A stretch of 64,000 nt of DNA from Tridacna crocea (GCA_943736015.1 OX031073.1:23525210-23589209); one strand, 5' to 3'. Numbered from the stretch's first letter, positions 21,505 through 32,236 are shown. A program made the numbers and translations. Notes: generated by a model not told the origin, from the sequence alone.

Positions 21505-21947
21505 GTTCGTAAGAGACTAAGACAAGTTGGCAATATATCACTTACAGGGTTCAAGTATGGTCATCCATAGTATTCCCTTTATCCCAAGGTAAGTGGTGGA
21601 ACCCTGGCCAACACACTTTTATGTAATGGCTAGTAAATTACCTCCCTTTAACTCTTTACAAAATGACCAAGTTTTTTACTTTTACAAATCATTACATGCT
21701 GTATTTTGTTATGCTTTTATAGAGCTAGCAATAATGCAGCTTTGCCATAGAGTAACATTCATATATGAATGCCCAACCAGCAGAGTTTGAACAGGGATTT
21801 TTTTATCAATAACCCATGCCTTGAACAACTGGGCAATAAAGATCTTCCTGGCTGAAAATCATTTTGAAAATGTAACGAACTGAATCTGAACGAAATCTTA
21901 GAAATCTTACTATACTTAAAATACCTTAGTATCACTATACAGGTATG

Positions 21948-22113
21948 AGTAACTGTATACCAAACCTCAAATTCAAGACTTTTCAGATTTGAAAGCAGTT
22001 GTAGAATAGCATAAATAATTGCACATGTGATGAAGCTGGTCTTTAAAAGGGTAGAAGACATGGTTGGAAAAGGAGAAAATGCTGGTTAATTTTCAGGGTC
22101 ATTCAAACTAGGA
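21948..22113 (-). repeat. TPM-A remnant
   Basis: ATACCAAACCTCAAATTC R-arm relic; GTTGGAAAAGGAGAAAATGC left core half; right core half deleted; L arm reduced to TTCAGGGTCATTCAAACTAG. Confidence 0.5.
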
Positions 22114-22492
22114 ACTGCTGTTTCATTGCAAGATCGAGAGACATTTGGTTACAATCTGGTGTACAGAGTACAGCATTGCATATCCTGTGCAGTCTGATTC
22201 TTTACTGTACTATTCACAAAAGTTTCTGGTGTCATCTTTGGTAAGGAAAGAGTTAAGAGAACATATCACAAATGGACTATAAATGAATACTCACAGTACT
22301 CATGACCTTGTGTTTTGTTGAACTCCGTAAATTTGGCAACACCCTCTGTTGATGTGTAAGTTTGTCATGACGAGAATATAAGACATGACAATAAGAAGTT
22401 CTTTTTGCCAAGAGGCTTTGTACGATGACAGCTTGGAGTTCATGTGTTTGAATATAGGGAGCAGGATAAATGGGATGTACTTTTAACTCTTT

Positions 22493-22713
22493 ACCACACA
22501 TTCCCGACTTTTAATGACTCTGAGAAAGCAGCCTTTTGAAAACACTGTGGAAAAAGGAGAAAATGCTGGTAACCAGCGTTTTTTCTCCTTTTCCCACAGT
22601 GTTTTTTACCCTTCTTAAACCAAATTTTAATTTTTCAGTCACCTTTATTTTGTCGTCTTCAAATGCTTTCAATTTGGACCAGTCTAAAATTTTCTCATGT
22701 GGTAAAGAGTTAA
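22493..22713 (+). mobile_element. TPM-A copy, first of a contiguous array
   Basis: TTAACTCTTTACCACACATT to GGTAAAGAGTTAA; the terminal TTAA is shared with the next copy. Confidence 0.9.
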
Positions 22714-22936
22714 CTCTACCAAACGACAAAATTCAGGCCTAGACCAAATTCAAAGCATTTGCAGGCAACATATTGAATGTAGCTAAACAGTTGATTTCTG
22801 TATGTGATATGGTAGATAACATTGTGGGAAAAGGAGAAAATGCTGGTTACCAGCATTTTCTCCTTTTCCCACAAAGTTTTCAAAGGACTTCTTCGCCAGG
22901 GTCGTTAAAACTCGTGATTGTGTTGTTAAGAGTTAA
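22710..22936 (-). mobile_element. TPM-A copy, second of the array
   Basis: TTAACTCTACCAAACGACAA R arm first; centre GCTGGTTACCAGC; ends GTTGTTAAGAGTTAA, shared with the next copy. Confidence 0.88.
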
Positions 22937-23161
22937 CACTTTACCACACGATCCCGACTTTTAACACCCCTGTGAAAGAAGCCTTTTGAAAACATTGTGG
23001 GAAAAGGAGAAAATGCTGGTAACCAGCATTTTCTCCTTTTCCCACAATGTTTTCTTCACTTCCTGAAACAAAAATCAATTCTTTAGTCACGTTCATTTTG
23101 TCGTCTGCAAATACTTTCAATTTGGACCAGTCTAAAATTTTGTCGTTTGGTAAAGAGTTAA
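22933..23161 (+). mobile_element. TPM-A copy, third of the array
   Basis: TTAACACTTTACCACACGAT to GGTAAAGAGTTAA; perfect centre GCTGGTAACCAGC. Confidence 0.9.
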
Positions 23162-23164
23162 GTA

Positions 23165-23393
23165 TTAACCCTATACCACACAACTACGACTTTTAACTCC
23201 CCTGAAAGAGAAGGCTTTGGAAAACATTGTGGGAAAAGGAGAAAATGCTGGTAACCAGCATTTTCTCCTTTTCCCACAATGTTTTCTATCCAATCAAAGA
23301 AAAGTAATTTGGTATGAGACACATTGAAACTGTCATCGGCAAATGCTTTCGATTCAGACAAGTCTGAAATTTTGTTGTGTGGGAAAGAGTGAG
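23165..23393 (+). mobile_element. TPM-A copy, fourth of the cluster
   Basis: Starts 4 bp after the previous copy's TTAA; R arm diverged (GTCATCGGCAAATGC), ending GGGAAAGAGTGAG. Confidence 0.85.
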
Positions 23394-23462
23394 ATACTTT
23401 TGTTACCGTGGACAACATTATTCTGGCAATCTTTGGGCCTGATTTACTGTTAAAACAGCATT

Positions 23463-23691
23463 TTAACCCATTACCACACAATCCCTACTTTTGACGCCTC
23501 TCAGAAAGAAGCCTTTTGAAAACACTGTAGGAAAAGGAGAAAATGCTGGTAACCAGCATTTTCTCCTTTTCCCACAGTGTTTTCTACCCTTCCCTGAACA
23601 AATTTCAATTTTTCAGTCACATTTGTTTTCCCGTCTGCAAATGCTTTCAATTTGGACCGGTCTAAATTTTTCTCGTGTGGTAATGGGTTAA
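23463..23691 (+). mobile_element. TPM-A copy, fifth of the cluster
   Basis: TTAACCCATTACCACACAAT to GGTAATGGGTTAA; perfect core. Confidence 0.92.
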
Positions 23692-23899
23692 GTAAAAATA
23701 GAAGCCAAAAGGAAACAGTGGGCATTATCTCCCACTAGATGGCATTCTATAAATACTCGTATATCTAGTTTGGGCATCCTGGGTACAGAACTGAACCACT
23801 TTCCTATGCCACAACCGTTACTTTGAATTTCAAACTAAAATAAGTGTTCACTCAATAAAATGCTAACTCATGCAACTCAATCAGCTATGATCTGCACAA

Positions 23900-24019
23900 T
23901 TGTACTGTACAATTTTCTCCTTTCCCATAAACATGTTCGTAATTTTGAAATTCGCATGACTGGAGTTTCATTTACCTTGTTGTCGGCAAATGCTTTCAAT
24001 ATAATTGAATCTAGTTTGG
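23900..24019 (+). repeat. TPM R-arm remnant cut by a SINE
   Basis: ATTTTCTCCTTTCCCATAAA core end, then TTGTCGGCAAATGCTTTC and AATTGAATCTAG, where the SINE at 24020 begins. Confidence 0.55.
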
Positions 24020-24276
24020 CCCGCCCGGATGGCTCAGTGGTGAGCGTGTTGGACTCATGACCTGATGGTGGTTGATACCCGGTTGAGGCGAACTCTCTTT
24101 CCGGGGTATTTTCTCCTCTCACCTCTGCTGAAGCATGTGAGAAAAGTAGTCAGTGGCTTTGGAAAGAAACTTAGTACCGGTATGAGAAAGTCAGGAAACA
24201 CATGTGCGTCACAGACAGCCATGATATGACCATAGCTGTTAAAGTGGCGTTAAACCCCAATACAACCAACCAACCA
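24020..24276 (+). mobile_element. tRNA-derived SINE with 14-bp TSD
   Basis: Pol III box A-like GGATGGCTCAGTGGTGAGC and box B-like GGTTGATACCC, a tRNA-unrelated body (CACCTCTGCTGAAGCATGTG), and a 3' end TTAAACCCCAATACAACC. Target duplication TGAATCTAGTTTGG at 24006-24019, recurring with one mismatch at 24277-24290. Same family as 62830-63087. Confidence 0.9.
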
Positions 24277-24374
24277 TGAATCTAGATTGGCTCTTTCTGG
24301 AAAACAGTTAATCTTTATCGTGCAAAATTAATTCAATTAAGATTTTAATTAAATTGTAACTTATCATGGTGTCT

Positions 24375-24545
24375 GTGTTTGCAAGGTAGAGCAATGACCT
24401 TGTAATCCTTAGGTCCAGAGTTCGATTCCCAGGAATGGTTGTGAACTTCGGGATTTTTCATCAACCCACACTTTCGGTGCCAGCACTGGTGTAGTAGTTC
24501 CCAGGAAACAGAATCGAGAGAGATCAGTATTATAAGTTGTAAGAA
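24375..24545 (+). mobile_element. tRNA-like SINE fragment, second type
   Basis: GGTAGAGCAATGACCTTG then the box B-like AGAGTTCGATTCCC, followed by a body unlike the other SINEs here. No target duplication recognised. Confidence 0.55.
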
Positions 24546-24581
24546 GTTGGTTCTAAATTGACGTAAAATAAATGTGTTTAT

Positions 24582-24620
24582 ACCTTTACCACACAATCCC
24601 GACTTTTTTTCTTTTAGTAA
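24582..24620 (+). repeat. Solo TPM L-arm tip
   Basis: ACCTTTACCACACAATCCCG then ACTTTT; no core. Confidence 0.55.
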
Positions 24621-24727
24621 AGAGATAAACTAACATAATTATAGCTTTTATGAGGAGAATAAAAGTTTGAACTCTGTTTTTTTGAGGATATTTTTACAGA
24701 CAGATATCAAGATATTATGGTGTATAT

Positions 24728-24776
24728 CAAAGATCAGACTGCACAGTCTGTACAGTCTGATCTTGATCTACACTTT
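24728..24776. repeat. GPE palindrome copy
   Basis: AAAGATCAGACTGCACAGTC and GTACAGTCTGATCTTGATC then TACACTTTC. Confidence 0.75.
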
Positions 24777-25226
24777 CTTTAAAAGGTTATTGAGTTGTAC
24801 ATAGCAGTCAAATTGGGAAAAAGCTAAGTCTGTTGTCTCAATGGTTCTAACAGTATGGGGTTTGACCTATTGTAAATGATTACATGGACTGCATTACATC
24901 GATCTCCACATCACCTTATAGCTGCCTTGTAGGAACAGAGTTCAATGAATTCTACAGGTAACATAGGTAAATCTGGGAATAGAAACCTCCCTGGAGTTCC
25001 AGCAAAAAGTCTACACACAGTGGCACATAGATATATATAGAAGCACAGAGCATAGAGTAAGGTGGTTAAAATACCTACCATATGAGTCATCCAAGAACAT
25101 CCTGCCAGAAGACAGTCTATAATTAAGTTTTGATGGCTTATAAGCACCTTTGCCCTATAAGAGTTGCAATGTATATCGGCAATGTTGCATTTGATTGTAA
25201 GAAGCTACGGACAAAACTTTAAATAT
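24777..25226. other. Unexplained stretch
   Basis: No gene or repeat recognised. Confidence 0.4.
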
Positions 25227-25455
25227 TTAACTCTTTCCCAAACAAGCCCTGGTTTTCACATGTCTGCAGTACAAGTCTTTTGAAAACAAAGTGGGAAAAG
25301 GAGAAATTGCTCGTAACGAGCAATTTCTCCCTTTTCCCACTGTGTTTTCTATCCTTTAAGAGAAATCTTGTCCATTTTCATCGAATTCAAAATTGTTGTC
25401 AGCATACTCTTCCAGATTGGAAGACTCTAAAATTTGTCATTTGGGAAAGAGTTAA
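25227..25455 (+). mobile_element. TPM-B copy, full length
   Basis: TTAACTCTTTCCCAAACAAG to GGGAAAGAGTTAA; centre GCTCGTAACGAGC. Shares its right TTAA with the next copy. Confidence 0.9.
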
Positions 25456-25655
25456 CACACAGTCCCTGGACTCTGATAGAGAAAGCTTTTGAAAACATTA
25501 TCGGAAAAGAAGAAAATACTGGTAACCAGCATTTTCTCCTTTTCCCCTAATGTATTCTACACTTCCCCAAAACTAACTTCCCTCTTAGATTCACATTTGA
25601 TCTGTTGTCTACATTTGTGGCTCAAACTATGAGATTTGTCTTCGAAAGGACAGAT
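25452..25655 (+). mobile_element. TPM-A copy, diverged, joined to TPM-B
   Basis: TTAACACACAGTCCCTGG then GAAAGCTTTTGAAAACATT, centre ACTGGTAACCAGC; decayed R arm (TGTTGTCTACATTTGTGGC). Confidence 0.7.
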
Positions 25656-25876
25656 TTAACCCTTTACTCCATAGATACTCATTTCTACGCATTGCTTGTA
25701 GGAGCCTTTGGGAAACATTGTGACAAAAGTTGAAATTGCTCGTGACGAGCAATTTCAACTTTTGCCACAATGTTTTCTATGCTACCAAAAGGTGTCATAT
25801 ACGTATAAGAAATGGCTTTATCCTTCCTGTTAATTAGGGTCAGGTAGAGATACTATAGAAATGCCGTAATGGGTTA
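25656..25876 (+). mobile_element. TPM-C copy, full length
   Basis: TTAACCCTTTACTCCATAG to GCCGTAATGGGTTAA. Core ACATTGTGACAAAAGTTG, GAAATTGCTCGTGACGAGC, then the inverse. The arms differ from A and B except for AGGAGCCTTTGGGAAA. Opposite orientation to the copy at 58209. Confidence 0.88.
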
Positions 25877-25931
25877 AGACATATTGGGAAAATGTCCAAA
25901 CCATCAATTTTTAGGATGGCCATTTTTGAAG

Positions 25932-26120
25932 CATCTTCGCAAGGCAAGGGTGATGATCGACTATGCTACTCTACCCTTGGCGGATCGAGCTTTATTTTTA
26001 CATTCCCCCGATACGCATTTTCATTGGTTGCAGCTAGCTGAAATTGTACCATATCAAATCGCTCGTAGCATTTCATCTTTGATAAAAATAGACCTTTCGA
26101 ATAAAAATAGAAGGTAAACA
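25932..26120 (+). mobile_element. One-ended Mutator-like fragment
   Basis: Begins CATCTTCGCAAGGCAAGGG, the same terminus as the 2.77-kb element at 47466; no matching opposite end was found, so it is truncated. Confidence 0.5.
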
Positions 26121-26282
26121 TGGGTACCTCAAGGATGTGTGTAACCATATTTAATGATTAACCATCAGGATTGTATAACCTTGGAATTGTGTGGTGTGAA
26201 GTTTTAATTGTTGGCAGAAAGTTACAAAGATTAGCCACTGAGATAGAGAGTTGCTTACAAGCTTTCTTCAACAGTCACTCTA

Positions 26283-26431
26283 TTAACCCTTTACCACATT
26301 TTCTCCTTTTCTCACAATGTTTTCTGCCCTTCTTAGATTAAATTTCAATGCTTAAGTCACATTTATTTTGTTGACTGCAAATGCTTTCAATTTGGACCTG
26401 TCTAAAGTTTTGTCATTCATTAAAGAGTTAA
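26283..26431 (+). mobile_element. TPM-A internal deletion copy
   Basis: TTAACCCTTTACCACA joins directly to TTTTCTCCTTTTCTCACAAT, so the L arm and left core half are deleted; complete R arm, ending TAAAGAGTTAA. Confidence 0.85.
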
Positions 26432-27082
26432 AAAAGAAACCAGGAGAGGTCAGCATCAATGTTTTCAAGTAGTTTATTGGCTTTTAATTTCAATACATTT
26501 AGGTACATGTAAACAAACAAGTAAAAAAGCCGCCACATAGAAATCTCATACTGCTTTACACGATGGTCATTTGGCCTTCTTGTCGCTTTTTCAAGTTGCA
26601 TGATCTTGTTCAGCAGTCTTCGTTCTCTTTTTTAATGAAATTCTTCTTTTTTCTGTTGCATAGACTTATATGAAAAATAACAATTATTTGAGGGGTCATT
26701 TGCAGACATGGCAAAATGATTAAACAAATATATTTCTGATATTCGTCATATAAAAATGAACCACGCCTATTTCCTGTTTCAGTTTTTTTATTTCGCTTCA
26801 TTTACAAAACCATGACGAAACACTGTCAGTACAATTTCGCAAGAAAAATGGATTTAAACAGCAAATTCTGTGGCATTACTATCTGCCTTTTAAGCTCACA
26901 ACTGTTGGAGAGGTCCGATGACCTCTCCAATGAACAACAAAATTGTTGAAAGATATGAACTATTTTAATTACGTCAATGATGATAACACTGATTAATTAT
27001 GATTAGCAGATGTTTATAGTTATCACCACCATTTATCTAAGGTAGTGACTTAAATGATGAAAGACAAACTTTTACAGACAGT
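26432..27082. other. Unexplained stretch
   Basis: A possible polyadenylation hexamer and a short Lys/Arg-rich open stretch occur on the minus strand (about 26430-26630), with no intact gene visible. Confidence 0.35.
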
Positions 27083-27266
27083 TAAACCCTTTTACCAAAA
27101 TCAAAGCAAATTGTGCAGATGGCACAGCAAACGTGCCAAAGAAAAACTCAATTTGTCTTTTGAAAAATTACAAAACTTTGTGGGAAAAGGAGAAAATGCT
27201 GGCTACCAGCATTTATTCCTTTTCTCGCAAGGTTTTTTCAAAGGCTTTCTAAATTCTCAGGCTCCC
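27083..27266 (-). mobile_element. TPM-A copy, truncated
   Basis: TTAAACCCTTTTACC R-arm relic; centre GCTGGCTACCAGC; the L arm stops at TAAATTCTCAGGCTCCC where the next copy starts. Confidence 0.7.
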
Positions 27267-27495
27267 TTTACTCTTTACCAATCGATAAAATTTCAGACTG
27301 GTCCAAATTGAAAGCACTTGCAGACGACAAAATGAAAGTAACTCAAAAATTGAAATTTGTTTCCAGCAGGATAGAAAACATCGTGGGAAAAGGAGAAAAT
27401 GCTGGTTACCAGCATTTTCTCCTTTTCCCACAATGTTTTTCAAAGGCTTCTATCTCAGGGTCGTAACAACCAGGGATTGTTTGGTAAAGGGTTAA
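27267..27495 (-). mobile_element. TPM-A copy, full length
   Basis: CTCTTTACCAATCGATAAAA to GGTAAAGGGTTAA; centre GCTGGTTACCAGC. Confidence 0.9.
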
Positions 27496-27596
27496 TTTGA
27501 TATTGTATCATAAAGGTTAAGTATACCATGGTGAATGAATCTGAGATTCAGTTTTCTCCTATTCTGTATATCAGCACCTTTAAGCTTTAACACATT

Positions 27597-27816
27597 ACCA
27601 CACAGTCCCTACGTTTGACGACCCTGAGAAAGAAGCCTTTCGAAAACATTGTGGGAAAAGGAGAAAATGCTGGTAACCAGCATTTTCTTCTTTTCCCACA
27701 ATGTTTTTCTGCTCTTCACAAAACAAAATTCAAATTCTCAGTCACTTTTATTTTGTAGTCTGCAAACACTTTTGATTTGAACAAGCCTAAAATATTGTTG
27801 TTTGGTAATGAGTTAA
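27597..27816 (+). mobile_element. TPM-A copy, left of a tandem pair
   Basis: TTAACACATTACCACACAGT to GGTAATGAGTTAA, shared with the next copy. Closely similar to it throughout (both have TTGTAGTCTGCAAA). Confidence 0.9.
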
Positions 27817-28041
27817 CCCATTACCACACAATCCCTACTTTTGATAACCCTGAGAAAGAAGCCTTTAGAAAACATTGTGGGAAAAGGAGAAAATGCTGCG
27901 AACCAGCATTTTCTCCTTTTCCCGCAATGTTTTCTGCTCTTCACAAAACAAAATTCAAATTTTCCGTCACTTTTATTTTGTAGTCTGCAAATGCTTTCGA
28001 TTTGGACAAGCCTAAAATATTGTTGTTTGGTAATGAGTTAA
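27813..28041 (+). mobile_element. TPM-A copy, right of a tandem pair
   Basis: TTAACCCATTACCACACAAT to GGTAATGAGTTAA; centre GCTGCGAACCAGC is mismatched. Confidence 0.9.
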
Positions 28042-28089
28042 AAGAAAAATCATATTAATTCATAGAAGCCTCATTAGTTAAGAATATAC

Positions 28090-28426
28090 AGAGTGTAGGA
28101 CAAAACCCCCCTAGGACAAAACAACACATATTTGGTCATAAAGCACAATTTTATGAAAAAAAACCGACATTTTTTATAATAAAGCACAATTTTAAGAAAA
28201 AAAATTTGTATCAAATCCATTTAACTTATACAAAAACATTATTTTTTACAACCCCCACTAGTATTTAAATCAGTAAATTTTATTCAACTTCAACATGATT
28301 GTACCAAAAGAATAATTTTAAAACCAGGGGGGGGTTTGTCCACTTTTCAGTTAAGGGTATGGGGGTTTTGCCCATGGGTTTTTTTTCCGTGGGGGTTTTG
28401 TCCTAGGGGGGTTTTGTCCGTACCCC
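28090..28426. mobile_element. hAT-like MITE with 8-bp TSD
   Basis: TIR core GGACAAAACCCCCCTAGGAC at the left and its inverse at the right; G-rich interior near 28325-28420. Direct repeats GAATATAC at 28082-28089 and 28427-28434. An 8-bp duplication fits hAT, but the extreme termini are imperfect. Confidence 0.65.
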
Positions 28427-28440
28427 GAATATACCACCTG

Positions 28441-28618
28441 ACAGAATTTTAGACTTTCCCATGTTGTTAGCAAATGGAGACAACAAATTCAATGTGCATC
28501 TATTGATGGGACATATCCTAGCAAAAAACTAGATTTTTCTCCTTTTCATACAGTGTTTGTACTACACGTCTTTCTTCCACTAGAAAGTTAAAACACAGGA
28601 TTGTTTAGTTATGGGTTT
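28441..28618 (-). repeat. TPM-A remnant
   Basis: GAATTTTAGACTTTCCCATG, a decayed centre with AAAAAACTAGATTTTTCTCC, then ACACAGGATTGTTTAGTTAT. Confidence 0.5.
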
Positions 28619-28805
28619 AGAGTGATTGATTGTATGGTATTTAATGCCATTTTACACATTGTTTTAGTTATATTGTGGCAGCTAGTGTGCCTATGCTATG
28701 TTGGAGTTTCTTTTACCAGTTTTCCTCCAGGTGCTCTTTTCAAGTAACTGGCTGCTTTTCAAAACATCTATTACCGAAACAATAGTCAGAGGTGATAAAG
28801 GAAAT

Positions 28806-29027
28806 TGAATCCTGTGGCAATGACTATCATCAATCCTCAGAAAGAAGCTTTTGGAAAACATTGTGGGAAAAGGAGAAAATGCTGGTAACCAGCATTTTCT
28901 CCTTTTCCCACAATCTTGTCTTACCCTCACAAAACAATTTTCAAATTTTCAGTCACTTTTATTTTGTCGTCTGCAAATGCTTTGGATTTCGACAAACCTC
29001 AAATTTTGTTGTTTGGTAATGAGTTAA
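28806..29027 (+). mobile_element. TPM-A copy, left tip lost
   Basis: CTCAGAAAGAAGCTTTTGG, perfect core, R arm to GGTAATGAGTTAA. Confidence 0.85.
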
Positions 29028-29182
29028 TTGTGAAAGAGAATATTGATCTTTGATAAGTGAGAAAACATTGTGGGAAAAGGAGAAAATGCTGGTTACCAGC
29101 ATTTTCTCCTTTTCCCACAATGTTTTTAAAAGGCTTCGTCCTCATTGTCGCTAAAAGTCGAACTTGTGTGGTAAAGGGTTAA
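29024..29182 (-). mobile_element. TPM-A copy with R arm deleted
   Basis: Adjacent to the previous TTAA; perfect core GCTGGTTACCAGC; L arm to GGTAAAGGGTTAA. Confidence 0.8.
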
Positions 29183-29508
29183 AGAATAAGTCTATATATT
29201 ATATAAAGGAAGGGTAAAAAAGAGGCTGCTTACCTGGGATGTATCTATCTGTACCCATATAACATTTGCAAGATCTCTTCCATACAGATTTTACATTTAA
29301 CTCATTAATGTATGAAACATATTTGCAGCAGGACTTAGAAAAGTTTTGATGTGATTGTAGGGATTATTATTATAAGGTTTGGAGCACGCGAAAAGGGCAT
29401 TTTGACATTTGTGTAAATCGTTGTCACTTATCAGCCTGCACAGTCCTGGTATTTTACAACCACAGTAGAGTTGGTGCTGCAGTAGACTTGCCCAGAATAG
29501 AAAATTAC

Positions 29509-29737
29509 GTAACTCATTACCAGACGAGAAAATTTTAGTCTGGTCCAAATTGAAAGCATTTGCAGACGACAAAATGAAAGCGACTGAAAATTTGAAATTT
29601 GTTTTGTGAAAGGTAGAAAACATTGTGGGAAAAGGAGAAAATGCTGGTTACCAGCATTTTCTCCTTTTCCCATAATGTTTCCTAAAGGCTTCATTCTGAA
29701 GGGCATCAAAAGTAGGGATTGTGTGGTAATGGGTTAA
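29509..29737 (-). mobile_element. TPM-A copy
   Basis: GTAACTCATTACCAGACGAG to GGTAATGGGTTAA; perfect centre. Confidence 0.9.
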
Positions 29738-29861
29738 AAGCGGAGAGTATCATTTCGGATTGGCCTGTGCTGACTTCGCAGGCTGATTCAAGACGACACT
29801 TTTAATGCAAATGTCTGAATGCCCCTTTTTGCATGTTGCAAGCCATCTAAGCATGAATAAA

Positions 29862-30077
29862 GCCTGACAACAAAGATTTTCGACTTCTCCAATTTGAAAG
29901 AGTTTGAGGATGACTCTAAAAATGGCTCAAGAGATGCGGTTTCTCCATGGTACTTTTGAAGCCATTGTGGGGGGAACAGAAAATGCTTATTACCAGTATT
30001 TTCTCCTTTTCCTACAATGTTTTCATTAGCTTTCTTTCTTGGGATACTAATGGTAGTGTGGTACAACCGGGTTTAAG
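29862..30077 (-). mobile_element. TPM-A copy, diverged
   Basis: CAACAAAGATTTTCGAC R arm; core relic GCTTATTACCAGTATTTTC; ends GGTACAACCGGGTTTAA. Confidence 0.65.
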
Positions 30078-30374
30078 CTGAATACGTCAATATCTGTGAA
30101 AGCATCCTCCTTTTGCCACAACGTTTTCAAAAGTGAGTTAATTAGGAAAGCAGTTGTCAGAAGATTATGTTACCAATAAGTTTGTGGTTGCAGGGGAATT
30201 ACTTTTGGCATTTCTTATTGAATGTATTATTTTTGCAAAGACTTTACTTAGTCAAGGTGTGTTTACTTGGAAAATATCATCAAAAAGAACATTCAGTCGC
30301 TTACATATTCTTGGGGTGAGTTATCTTTTAGTAGTCAGAATTCTCTTTGTTTCAGAATGTAGATGTTTGATTTG

Positions 30375-30585
30375 TTAATCCATTACCACACAATCCCTAC
30401 TTTTTACAGTTCTGAGAAAGAAACCTTTAAAAAACATTGTGGTAACCAGAATTTTCTCCTCTTCCCACTATGTTTTCTACCCTTCTCAAAACAAATTTCC
30501 AATTTTCAGTCACTTTAATTTTGTTGTCTGCAAATTTTTTTGATTTGGACAAAATTTAAATTTTGTCGTTTGGTAATGAGTCAAA
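30375..30585 (+). mobile_element. TPM-A copy with half core
   Basis: TTAATCCATTACCACACAAT; the core left half jumps from CATTGTGG straight to TAACCAGAATTTTCTCC, losing about 20 bp of one palindrome arm. Confidence 0.85.
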
Positions 30586-30740
30586 TATATTTCCATTAAA
30601 TGTGTGGACAACCAAAAGGCTAACTTTTCATTAGATAAGAATTTAGGCAGAGTTATTGCCCTTTACATGAGGAAAAGTAGAATCACGCCATAAAACTTCA
30701 TTGTACTGTTTTATCTATATCATATTTTTTTATGAAAACC

Positions 30741-30915
30741 GAAAGATTAAGCGTATGAAATACTGTGGTAAAAGGAGAAAATGGAAGTATAAAATAACAT
30801 TTTCTCCTGTCAAATAATGTTTTAGAGAGTTTGAGAAACAGATTCTTTCATTTGAGTCACATTTCGTTTTGTTGTCTGTGGCTGCATTCATTTTGGATAG
30901 TCTTTACCGGTAGAC
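30741..30915 (+). repeat. TPM remnant
   Basis: ACTGTGGTAAAAGGAGAAAA, centre lost, ACATTTTCTCCTG, R arm GTTTTGTTGTCTGTGG. Confidence 0.5.
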
Positions 30916-30951
30916 CACCTTTCAGAACTAATACTTGCCGTTGTGGCCAGC

Positions 30952-31010
30952 AAAGATCAAGATCTGACTGCATAAAACATGTAACCTGATCTTTGATCTA
31001 CACTGTCTAG
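30952..31010. repeat. GPE palindrome copy, diverged
   Basis: AAAGATCAAGATCTGACTGC and CTGATCTTTGATCTACACTG. Confidence 0.65.
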
Positions 31011-31380
31011 TCTGCTGAAACACTCTAGACAAAGGCAAACACGAAATTATGATTATTTGGGTATTATTTCCACACTGAATATGAATTTTGCGTTTTTTCA
31101 AAACTCCAATAGCAGAAATTTACCATTCTTCTGAAAAAGTAGTAATTTGGTGTCTGTAAAATTAAATGCTTTCTTTGAAAAAGTAAACAATTTCATCAAT
31201 TAAGATTTCACACTTCAGAGCTAAAAGATAGCACCTTCGTGGAGGAAGAACGTAAACTTAGGGTTACTCTTCAGCAGCAGAATGGAATAGAACCAAAGAT
31301 TTCCAGCCAATAGTGAAAACTCAAAAGTTCACAATTTAAAATTTGCTCATCAGATATTAGTTCTAACCTTGTTGGACTGT

Positions 31381-31440
31381 GTTGATCCAAGATCAGACTG
31401 CACATTCCTGTACAGTCTGATCTTGATCTGCATGGTCCGC
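31381..31440. repeat. GPE palindrome copy
   Basis: GATCCAAGATCAGACTGCAC, loop, GTACAGTCTGATCTTGATC. Confidence 0.75.
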
Positions 31441-31743
31441 AAGAAGCTACTAAACGGCACTTGGCAGCCTAAGTGTTGAAAAATGTGCTGGTATAATTGT
31501 GATAAATGATTATAACAGGTGCTCTCAGACTTTGTAAGTTAGACAAAATGTCAGTTGAGGGAATTAACATTTTTGTAACATGGTTCTAAGGTTTGGCAGT
31601 GTTGCATATCAAGTTTTTTTTCCTCACCTGTCTTTTTTTCAAAGGTATAAAAATTGGTTCTGATAAACGGGAAAACACTGTTTGACTTTGGAAAAAAAAC
31701 ATTGCTCAAAACTGATGAAATTCAAGTCTTTTAACAGTCTAGT

Positions 31744-31970
31744 TTAACCCTTCATCAAACAATCCCTGGTTTTTATGGCCCTGGGATAGAAGCCTTTTGA
31801 AAACATTGGGGGAAAAGGAAAAAAAATGCTGGTTTCCAGCATTTTCTTCTTTTCCCACACTGTTTCAAAAGCCGCCTTCTTTCACAATTCAGGAACATTT
31901 GAAATTGTCATCCGTAAGTGCTTTGGCTTTGGACATGTCAAAAATTGTGTCATTTTGGTGAGAAATGAGA
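31744..31970 (+). mobile_element. TPM-A copy, diverged right arm
   Basis: TTAACCCTTCATCAAACAAT; centre GCTGGTTTCCAGC; R arm GTCATCCGTAAGTGC, no closing TTAA. Confidence 0.75.
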
Positions 31971-32236
31971 ATTGGTACAAAATGAGTACAAAATGGAAGT
32001 GATAATTAGAAGTATGCTTAACATGAATACACTGTTTAAATATTTATTTAGAGGGAAGTGGGCTGATAAGCCATATCAGATGGGCATATTTTGAAGATGA
32101 TCAGATGATAACCCTTTTCCTTCATAAGTAATTTTGTTATACATTATACAAATACAAAATTCAGAGGGGGAAAAAGACAGAAAGTATATAGAGATTCTAT
32201 ATTTGATTATAGGCTTGGCAAGAAGCAATGTTCCAT

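Noticed and set aside
22493-23691. CRISPR-like array
   Set aside because: Regular palindromic repeats occur, but units are ~225 bp TTAA elements in mixed orientation within eukaryotic DNA; there are no spacers or cas genes.
24020-24092. A functional tRNA gene
   Set aside because: Box A- and B-like motifs are present, but no cloverleaf closes and the body and 3' tail match the SINE at 62830.
26430-26630. Minus-strand 3' exon with RERRLLNKIMQLEKATRRPN and a nearby AATAAA
   Set aside because: No splice acceptor or upstream exon was found and the frame is short; could be chance.
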